A stretch of 6,426 bases of DNA, from the NCBI GenBank assembly GCA_002010365.1, contig MTNL01000041.1, positions 1 through 6,426 of the forward strand, written 5' to 3'. The notes under the pieces were generated by a model that saw only the letters and a list, made by a program, of their open reading frames with translations, was not told the DNA's origin and did no database searches. Numbering within the stretch: position 1 is the first letter of the stretch; every line of letters starts with the position of its first letter. The stretch comes from Candidatus Acetothermia bacterium JdFR-50 (GTDB lineage Bacteria > Bipolaricaulota > Bipolaricaulia > Bipolaricaulales > Bipolaricaulaceae). This document shows, in pieces, positions 1 through 4,714 of the stretch. Both the position numbers and the translations under genes were made by a program.

Positions 1-25
1 CGATATCTATGCCTACCCTAACCAT
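1..25 (-). CDS. Possible 5' end of next operon gene (partial, runs off window)
   Basis: On the minus strand an ATG at 25-23 opens a frame reading MVRVGIDI up to the window edge. It begins inside the last codons of gmk (13-bp overlap with the gmk stop codon) in a different frame. A GAGG stands about 11 bases upstream, which is a long spacing. The hydrophobic VRVGIDI pattern resembles the first beta strand of many nucleotide-binding or actin-fold proteins (such as proteins beginning xxxGIDxG), but eight residues cannot identify a family. The genes commonly found after gmk (rpoZ, coaBC) are not recognisable in these residues. The true start could also lie outside the window. Low confidence. Confidence 0.3.
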
Positions 26-636
26 CGTATAAGGCGCCTCCGCTCTGCTCGGACTATGCATAAGATCTCCTCCACCGCCTCCCCGAGCTCCGCATTCACC
101 ACGAGGTAGTGGAACTCCGGGATCGCTTTGATCTCCTCCCGGGCGATCCGGAGCCGCTCGGCCAACGCCTCCGGTGATTCCGTCCCCCGGGCCCTGATAC
201 GGCGCACGAGTTCCTCCCAGCTTGGGGGTACGAGGAAGATAAGGACCACGGGGTGGGATATCCCTGCCCGGGCAATGGCCAGCGCCCCCCGCACCTCCAC
301 GTTCAGGACCAGATCCGTACCGCCGGAGAGCTTTCGTTCCACCTCCTCCCGGGGCGTCCCGTAGAGGTGTCCTTGATACTCGGTCCACTCAAGAAGCTTT
401 CCCTCCTCTCGGAGCCGCAGGAATTCCTCACGCGATACGAAGTAGTAGTCGCGGCCGTGGACCTCCTCGGGGCGCCGGGGGCGGGTGGTGGCGGAGACGG
501 AGAAGGAGAGCCGCTGGTCGCGGCGAAGGAGCTCGTTTATCACCGAGGACTTCCCCGCCCCCGAGGGACCGGCGATCACGAAAGCGATCCCCCGCTCCCC
601 CTGGATCCCCCAGCCTGGAGGGAGGAAATCCCTCAT
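13..636 (-). CDS. gmk: Guanylate kinase
   Basis: Cytosolic enzyme that phosphorylates GMP (and dGMP) to GDP with ATP, essential for guanine nucleotide synthesis and for recycling cyclic-di-GMP and (p)ppGpp products. From the chosen ATG it has 207 residues, the usual size. Visible motifs are the P-loop GPSGAGKSS (23-31), SATTRPRRPEE (48-58) and DYYFVS (63-68) of the GMP-binding region, EW..Y.G..YGTP (83-95), the strand LNVEVRGA (111-118), RGTES of the lid (149-153) and the C-terminal YLVVN (177-181). I chose the ATG at 636 because its ATGA overlaps the yicC stop. An ATG at 675, with GGAG 8 bases upstream, would add 13 residues lying over the conserved YicC C-terminus. Even the shorter form has about 16 residues before the first beta strand that most family members lack. 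LNVEVRGA has Asn and Glu where LDIDVQGA-type sequences have Asp. Family assignment is secure. Confidence 0.96.
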   Translation of the reverse strand: MRDFLPPGWGIQGERGIAFVIAGPSGAGKSSVINELLRRDQRLSFSVSATTRPRRPEEVHGRDYYFVSREEFLRLREEGKLLEWTEYQGHLYGTPREEVERKLSGGTDLVLNVEVRGALAIARAGISHPVVLIFLVPPSWEELVRRIRARGTESPEALAERLRIAREEIKAIPEFHYLVVNAELGEAVEEILCIVRAERRRLIRWLG

Positions 637-1484
637 TCCACGTTCCGCGCCTGCTCCCTGATCCGTTCCGCACATAATTTCAGCTCCAAAGCCACCTCTC
701 CCAGGGGGACTCCCCGGGACTTGGCGGCCAAGGTGTTCGCTTCGCGCCCGATTTCCTGGGCCAGGAATTCCAACTCCCGTCCTGTCGGACCTTCCTGTGT
801 GAGGAGGTCCCGCAGGCGCGAGAGGTGGGCTCCCAGGCGGTCGAGCTCCTCCCGGACATCGGTGCGTTCGGCCCAGAGGGCCACCTCCAAGGAGATTCTG
901 GCTTCATCTAGCATCCTGAGCTCCGCGAGCCTCTCCTGGATCCTTCTCGCAAAGGCTTCCTTGGCTCCGGGGATCTCGGCCTCGGCTCGGGCGATGAGCT
1001 CTTCCAGGATCTTGGCCTCCCGTTTCAACGCAGCTCTGAGCTTCTCCCCCTCCCGGGCACGGAAAGTGGCGAGGGCCTCGCAGGCCGCCGCCAGGGCCTC
1101 CCGGATCGCGGGCCAGAGACACTCTTCCTCCGGGGGTTCTTCCTGCACAACCCCCAGCGAAAGGAGCGTCTCCAGTGTGGGGGCGTCACAGCCCAGTTCC
1201 CGGGCGAGATCAGAGAGCTCCCGCCACATGGCCTTGGCGGCCTCCCGGTTGACCACCCGTGGGCGCCGTAAGCCTTCGAACTGAAGATTCACGTTCACAT
1301 CGAAGCTTCCCCTGCTAAAACGGTTTTTTATGAACTCCTCACACTTGATGATGAGCCCCGGGAGGTCGGGGAGCCCCCGCACCCGTACCTCGATGAAGCG
1401 ATGGTTCAGGCTTCGAACATCCACCTGAACCGAGAAATCTTTTCCGGAGGCAGTTCCGCGGCCGAAGCCGGTCATGCTCCGCAT
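633..1484 (-). CDS. yicC: YicC/YloC family endoribonuclease
   Basis: Member of the YicC/YloC family. The Escherichia coli and Bacillus proteins have been described as endoribonucleases, and E. coli YicC affects small-RNA turnover; the role here is inferred from the family. The protein has 283 residues, near the usual 290. The YicC-like N-terminal domain shows MTGFGR (4-9), SLNHRF (25-30) and the RGS segment near 58. The middle is helical and rich in Glu, Ala and Arg (about 120-200), probably coiled coil. The C-terminal DUF1732 domain shows ERTDVREEL (206-214), GRELEFLAQE (235-244), RE.NT (247-251) and the diagnostic IREQARNVE at the end. The ATG at 1484 gives the usual MRSMTGFGR start with a GGGGGA upstream. 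The ATG three codons later (1475) forms an ATGA overlap with the preceding MEMO gene and is a possible alternative. It directly precedes gmk, as in many bacteria. Confidence 0.95.
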   Translation of the reverse strand: MRSMTGFGRGTASGKDFSVQVDVRSLNHRFIEVRVRGLPDLPGLIIKCEEFIKNRFSRGSFDVNVNLQFEGLRRPRVVNREAAKAMWRELSDLARELGCDAPTLETLLSLGVVQEEPPEEECLWPAIREALAAACEALATFRAREGEKLRAALKREAKILEELIARAEAEIPGAKEAFARRIQERLAELRMLDEARISLEVALWAERTDVREELDRLGAHLSRLRDLLTQEGPTGRELEFLAQEIGREANTLAAKSRGVPLGEVALELKLCAERIREQARNVE

Positions 1485-2311
1485 CCCGTCCCCCGGAAGA
1501 GGACCGCCGCGTATCCCACCACCTCGGCGGTATATCCCGAGACCTCGCCCGAAGTCCGGTAGGAGATGAGCACCGGTTCCAAGCCCAGGGCCTGGGCCGC
1601 GGCTACCAAGATCCCAATGGCTCCCACACCGCAGATGCTGATATCGCGCTCACGGACTACGTGGAGAAAACCCTCCAGGTCCAACTCCAGTATCCGCTCC
1701 AGGGCCGCCCTGTCCTTCTCCACCGCGGTCTCATGGGGCTCGTAGTGGGAGAAATCGCTGGACGCGATGATCCATATCCCCTTCCCCTTGACGAGATCGA
1801 CGAGCCCCGTGGCGAACTCCCGGATCAGCCTCGCGTCGTGGGTCAGCACCACCGCGGGGACGATGGGCACCCCGTTGAAGAGGTACTGTATGAAGGGGAG
1901 CTGCACTTCCACTGAGTGTTCCCGCATGAACGCCCTCTCCTCCCGCACCACGCCCGGGAGCTCCGCCACGGCCCGCAGCAGTTCCACCTCCACTGGCACC
2001 TCCCCCAAGGGGGTGAGCCAGGGCTCGGGCCCGGGAACGGTGATCTCCCCTCCGTAGCCGGTGTGGTTGGTACCGAATATGATCGCAGCATCGGGTTTTC
2101 CCCCTTGGGCGGCTGCGCGATACCCCGCCGCAGCCACGGTGCCGGAGTAGAGGTAACCCGCGTGGGGGAGGATAAAGCCCAGGGGTTCCGATAGCGGTTT
2201 CCCCTGCGGCACAAGCTCATCGGGTACGGTCTCGAAGAGTCTCCGCAGCTCCTCTGCGAGGGTTTCCCGCGTTCCCGGGTAGAAGGTGCCTGCTACCGCC
2301 GGATAACGCAT
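1472..2311 (-). CDS. amrB: AmmeMemoRadiSam system protein B (MEMO family)
   Basis: MEMO-family protein of 279 residues, related to human MEMO1 and to extradiol-dioxygenase-like metal-binding folds. The bacterial group is named for occurring with an AMMECR1-domain protein and a radical SAM enzyme; its reaction is unknown. Family signatures are R..AVAGTFYP at the N-terminus (2-12), LPHAGYLYSG (48-57), FGTNHTG (79-85), HSVEVQLPF (132-140), SSDFSHY (184-190) and ICGVGAI (226-232). By comparison with MEMO1, His50, His83 and Cys227 correspond to the putative metal ligands, with Asp186 and His189 nearby; all are kept, so the site looks functional. There is no signal peptide or membrane segment, so it is probably cytosolic. 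The start is the ATG 10 bases after the DUF3467 stop, behind an AAGGGGA sequence. Its stop lies within the first codons of yicC, suggesting translational coupling. No AMMECR1 or radical SAM partner gene is in the window. Confidence 0.93.
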   Translation of the reverse strand: MRYPAVAGTFYPGTRETLAEELRRLFETVPDELVPQGKPLSEPLGFILPHAGYLYSGTVAAAGYRAAAQGGKPDAAIIFGTNHTGYGGEITVPGPEPWLTPLGEVPVEVELLRAVAELPGVVREERAFMREHSVEVQLPFIQYLFNGVPIVPAVVLTHDARLIREFATGLVDLVKGKGIWIIASSDFSHYEPHETAVEKDRAALERILELDLEGFLHVVRERDISICGVGAIGILVAAAQALGLEPVLISYRTSGEVSGYTAEVVGYAAVLFRGTGCGA

Positions 2312-2321
2312 GCTTCCCCTT

Positions 2322-2597
2322 TCACGTCAGTTTCGGCGGGAGGACGATCTTTCCATAGTTTTTTTCGTATTTCTCAATGTTTTCCCCGATGGCCTGGTGC
2401 AGCCTTTTCATGTGCCCCGGGGATAGGATTACCCGCGAGACCAAAAGGGCCTGTCCCCCCTTTGGGGTCTGGGTGCGGGGGTCCAGGAACAGAAAGTCAA
2501 TCACGAATTCTTCTTTTTGATGAGAGACCACGGCCAGGTTAGCGTAGACACCCTTTCTGAGCGCTGGCTCGGCGATCACTTGCATCTCCCGTTGCAT
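2322..2597 (-). CDS. DUF3467 family protein
   Basis: Small soluble protein of 91 residues, first gene of the leftward operon. The pattern YANLAVVSHQKEEFVIDF (18-35), a run of variable residues, then SRVILSPGHMKRL (54-66) and the helix IGENIEKYEKNYGKI (70-84) match the DUF3467 family as I know it. These small proteins occur in bacteria and archaea and have no established function. No catalytic cluster, metal site, signal peptide or membrane segment is evident. The start ATG at 2597 is preceded by GAGGGGGTGAT with a 5-base spacer, nearly an ideal Shine-Dalgarno sequence. An alternative Met at codon 5 is less favoured. The 3' part is visibly richer in A+T than its neighbours and holds a run of seven A. 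Expression together with a MEMO protein, an RNase-family protein and Gmk is seen; any functional link is inference. Confidence 0.85.
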   Translation of the reverse strand: MQREMQVIAEPALRKGVYANLAVVSHQKEEFVIDFLFLDPRTQTPKGGQALLVSRVILSPGHMKRLHQAIGENIEKYEKNYGKIVLPPKLT

Positions 2598-2602
2598 CCG
2601 CT

Positions 2603-2613
2603 ATCACCCCCTC
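2603..2613 (-). promoter_or_regulatory. Strong ribosome binding site of the DUF3467 gene
   Basis: The minus-strand bases GAGGGGGTGAT match the anti-Shine-Dalgarno complement AAGGAGGTGAT except near the 5' end and at one central base. They lie 5 bases before the ATG at 2597 and support that start over the internal Met at codon 5. Confidence 0.7.
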
Positions 2614-2622
2614 GCTGAGATC

Positions 2623-2650
2623 ATCTTAACGGTCGTGTTTCGAAACGCAA
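2623..2650 (-). promoter_or_regulatory. Candidate promoter of the leftward operon
   Basis: On the minus strand TTGCGT (2650-2645) and TAAGAT (2628-2623) are separated by 16 bp, placing transcription start near 2616 and giving a leader of about 18 bases that still contains the ribosome binding site. The -35 box matches consensus at only about half its positions and the -10 box at four of six, so this is the best candidate seen rather than a clear promoter. A GTTTCGAAAC palindrome lies between the two boxes. Confidence 0.4.
2637..2646. repeat. Perfect palindrome GTTTCGAAAC, possible operator
   Basis: A 10-bp perfect palindrome in the spacer of the candidate leftward promoter; an outer G-C pair (2635/2648) extends it past one mismatch. 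This position would suit a repressor site. It is short enough to occur by chance, and no regulator gene is present in the window. Confidence 0.3.
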
Positions 2651-2654
2651 TTCC

Positions 2655-2672
2655 GTGGGGATATCGTGGGGA
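2655..2672. repeat. Direct repeat GTGGGGA with 11-bp period
   Basis: GTGGGGA occurs at 2655-2661 and again at 2666-2672, one helical turn apart, with ATATC overlapping the junction. A partial third copy (GTGGGA) lies at 2685-2690. The pair sits 5 bp upstream of the candidate leftward -35 box, about 39-56 bases before the predicted start, where activators often bind. It could also be chance in GC-rich DNA. Confidence 0.35.
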
Positions 2673-2710
2673 ACAAAAGTGCCGGTGGGATTTGGGTTGA
2701 ACTCGCCCAA

Positions 2711-2739
2711 TTGACCGGCTTTCCGCCGCGCGCTAGAAT
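2711..2739 (+). promoter_or_regulatory. SigmaA/sigma70-type promoter of the spoVS-argS-ftsY-ppdK operon
   Basis: TTGACC (2711-2716), a 17-bp spacer and TAGAAT (2734-2739) match the housekeeping consensus at five of six positions in each box, with ideal spacing. Transcription would begin near 2746, giving a leader of about 38 bases before spoVS, too short for a T-box or other riboswitch. The predicted start falls in a short CGACGTCG palindrome (2744-2751). Confidence 0.75.
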
Positions 2740-2770
2740 CATGCGACGTCGTGCGGAACGTCCCAAGCTA

Positions 2771-2777
2771 AAGGAGG
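2771..2777 (+). promoter_or_regulatory. Ribosome binding site of spoVS
   Basis: AAGGAGG lies 6 bases before the ATG at 2784, a strong and well-spaced Shine-Dalgarno sequence that fixes the spoVS start. Confidence 0.85.
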
Positions 2778-2783
2778 GCAGAT

Positions 2784-3044
2784 ATGGAAATCCTCAAAGT
2801 CGCGTCCACCTCCAATCCCAATGCGGTTGCCGGTGCGATCGCCGGTGCGTTGGAGAACGATGGGATCGTCGAGGCCCACGCTATCGGCGCGGGCGCGGTG
2901 AACCAGGCCGTCAAGGCCATCGCCATCGCCCGCCGTCTCATCGAGCGTGAAGGCGAGACGGAGATCAAGGTCATCCCCGGCTTCATCGATGTGGAAATCG
3001 GTGGAGAGCTCAAAACCGGGATGCGGTTCATCATCGAGAAATAG
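2784..3044 (+). CDS. spoVS: Stage V sporulation protein S (SpoVS) family protein
   Basis: Small protein of 86 residues, the same length as Bacillus subtilis SpoVS and readily alignable with it: MEILKVAS at the start, NPNAVAGAIAGAL (11-23), then the highly conserved IGAGAVNQAVKAIAIAR (34-50) and a C-terminal strand region ending RFIIEK. SpoVS has an Alba-like fold, and nucleic-acid binding has been proposed. In Bacillus it affects septation and sporulation, but homologues occur in many bacteria that do not sporulate, so sporulation should not be inferred from this gene. It is the first gene of the rightward operon, with a strong ribosome binding site and a housekeeping-type promoter rather than a sporulation-type one. 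The gap to argS is only 5 bases. Assignment to the family is secure; its role here is unknown. Confidence 0.96.
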   Translation: MEILKVASTSNPNAVAGAIAGALENDGIVEAHAIGAGAVNQAVKAIAIARRLIEREGETEIKVIPGFIDVEIGGELKTGMRFIIEK

Positions 3045-3049
3045 GGAGG
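3045..3049 (+). promoter_or_regulatory. Ribosome binding site abutting the argS start
   Basis: GGAGG occupies the whole 5-base gap between the spoVS TAG and the argS ATG, leaving no spacer. No in-frame ATG, GTG or TTG lies at a normal distance downstream (the first codons are ATG CGC CTT GAG GCC CTG) or close upstream. Initiation may therefore depend on ribosomes finishing spoVS. Confidence 0.5.
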
Positions 3050-4714
3050 ATGCGCCTTGAGGCCCTGGCCAGGGCCGCTATCGCCGATGCCCTAGCGAGG
3101 CTTTCCTTCCCTGCGCCATCCGGGGAAATCCCGTTGGAGAGGCCGGAGAAGGCCGAGTATGGGGATATCTCATCACGCATCGCCTTCCTCCTGGCGAAGG
3201 AGCTGCGGAGGCCGCCCCAGGAGATAGCCCAGGACCTGGCGGTGGCTGTTTCACATCCCGACATCGCCGCGGCCGAAGCAGTCGGCGGATTCCTCAACCT
3301 GCAGGTGCGGCCCGAGGCCCTGCGGAGGATCCTCCGCGAGGTCATCGCGGAAGGAGAACGCTACGGGGAGTGGGACCTAGGCGGGGGGAAGCCGTTTCAG
3401 GTGGAGTTCGTCTCCTCCAACCCCACCGGTCCGCTCACCGTGGGCCATGGCCGCCAGGCCGCCCTTGGGGACGCCCTCGCCAACCTCTTTTCCGCCCTGG
3501 GCTGGGACGTGACCCGCGAGTATTACCTAAACGACGAGGGACGCCAGATAGAGCTTTTGGCCCGTTCCCTCTGGGTCCGGTACCGCCAGGCGTTGGGGGA
3601 GGACGTCTCCGTCCCCGAACAAGGCTACCACGGAGACTACCTAGTTCCCATTGGGAAGGAACTGGCCTGGGAGTGGGGCAACCGCTACCCCGAGTGGACC
3701 CCTGAGGCGGCGGAAGTCTTCCGAAGGGTTGCGGTGGAGCGGATGATGGCCATGATCCACGAGGACCTGGCCGCCATCGGCGTCTCCTTCGACGTCTGGA
3801 GCAGGGAGGGTGACCTGCATCGGCGGGGCCTGGTGCGAGAGGTCTTCGAGTCCTTGCGGGAAAAGGGCGCGGTATACGAGAAGGACGGCGCCTATTGGAT
3901 GAGATCCACCGCGTATGGCCTCGCCCGGGACCCCGTCCTCATCCGCTCCGACGGCACTCCCACCTACCTCATGGTGGACATCGCCTACCATGTGGACAAG
4001 TACCGCCGCGGATTCGCTCGGGTGGTGGACGTCCAGGGGGCCGACCACATCGAGGAGCAGCAGCAGGTAAAGCTGGCTCTCCGGATCCTGGGGTACCCCG
4101 AGGATTTTCTCCACTACTGCGTGCACCAGTTCGTGACCCTGAAGGGGCGCGAGGGAATCGAACGGATGTCCACGCGGAAAGGGAGATTCCTGCGTTTGAA
4201 GGACCTCATCGACGAGCTCGGCCGGGACGTGGTGCGGTACTTCATGGTACGGAGAAAGCCCGAGGCACACCTCGTCTTCGATATGGAGCTTGCCAAGAAG
4301 ACATCCATGGAGAACCCTGTCTACTATGTCCAGTACGCCCACACCCGCATCGCCTCCATCTTCCGTGAGGCAGAGAAGAACGGCGAGCTTCCGCGGGATT
4401 TCGGCACGCGTCACGCGTCATGGGTCGCGGAGATGGACTTGTCGCCCCTTGCGGATCCGGACGAGCTCACCCTCATCAAGGAGCTCGACCGATTCCCGGA
4501 CGTGGTGAGGAAAGCGGCGGAGAGTTACGGGCCACACCTCCTCTGCGAGTACCTCGAGGAGCTAGCGGGGATCTTCCACCCTTACTACAACCGGGTGCGG
4601 GTCCTGGGGCAAGGGAAGGCGACCCCGGCGCGGCTGGCGCTGCTGCATGCGTTGCGGACGGTGCTGCGAAAGGGGCTTTCGCTCCTTGGGGTCTCGGCCC
4701 CGGAGGTGATGTGA
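3050..4714 (+). CDS. argS: Arginyl-tRNA synthetase
   Basis: Class Ia cytosolic synthetase that charges tRNA-Arg with arginine using ATP. It has 554 residues, a full-length bacterial ArgS. The N-terminal tRNA-binding domain spans about 1-88, with YGDISSRIAFLLAKEL at 37-52. The Rossmann catalytic core starts at VEFVSSNPTGP (118-128), and the HIGH-type motif is TVGH (130-133), with Thr in place of the usual first His. YYLNDEGRQIELL (158-170) and GADHIEEQQQ (330-339) follow. The KMSKS-type loop is RMSTRKG (372-378), as is common in ArgS. The DALR anticodon-binding domain spans about 420-554, with NPVYYVQYAHTRI (422-434) and YNRVRVL (513-519). The ATG is fixed by the short gap after spoVS, although its GGAGG abuts it. 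The stop overlaps the ftsY start by one base (TGATG). Assignment is secure. Confidence 0.97.
   Translation: MRLEALARAAIADALARLSFPAPSGEIPLERPEKAEYGDISSRIAFLLAKELRRPPQEIAQDLAVAVSHPDIAAAEAVGGFLNLQVRPEALRRILREVIAEGERYGEWDLGGGKPFQVEFVSSNPTGPLTVGHGRQAALGDALANLFSALGWDVTREYYLNDEGRQIELLARSLWVRYRQALGEDVSVPEQGYHGDYLVPIGKELAWEWGNRYPEWTPEAAEVFRRVAVERMMAMIHEDLAAIGVSFDVWSREGDLHRRGLVREVFESLREKGAVYEKDGAYWMRSTAYGLARDPVLIRSDGTPTYLMVDIAYHVDKYRRGFARVVDVQGADHIEEQQQVKLALRILGYPEDFLHYCVHQFVTLKGREGIERMSTRKGRFLRLKDLIDELGRDVVRYFMVRRKPEAHLVFDMELAKKTSMENPVYYVQYAHTRIASIFREAEKNGELPRDFGTRHASWVAEMDLSPLADPDELTLIKELDRFPDVVRKAAESYGPHLLCEYLEELAGIFHPYYNRVRVLGQGKATPARLALLHALRTVLRKGLSLLGVSAPEVM

Noticed and set aside
253..1284. Long open frame on the plus strand opposite gmk and yicC (343 codons)
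   Set aside because: It is antisense to two well-recognised conserved genes, is rich in Ser and Arg with no family resemblance, and reflects GC-rich codon bias.
1843..2220. Minus-strand open frame of 125 codons within the MEMO gene
   Set aside because: It is an out-of-frame reading of the same strand, rich in Pro, Ser and Arg, over the conserved MEMO metal-site region.
2746..2783. Possible T-box or other riboswitch ahead of the argS operon
   Set aside because: The predicted leader is only about 38 bases and holds no stem-and-specifier structure; spoVS separates it from argS.
2666..2950. Plus-strand open frame of 94 codons across the promoter region and spoVS
   Set aside because: It overlaps spoVS in another frame, covers the predicted promoter and ribosome binding site, and resembles no known protein.
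3641..4414. Open frame of 257 codons on the minus strand opposite argS
   Set aside because: Its composition follows from antisense argS codons; no motif, ribosome binding site or family likeness was seen.
4420..4713. Upstream extension of the ftsY frame into argS
   Set aside because: The added residues are low-complexity Gly/Ala/Pro/Arg text overlapping the conserved ArgS C-terminus, while the ATG at 4714 gives the canonical FtsY N-terminus.
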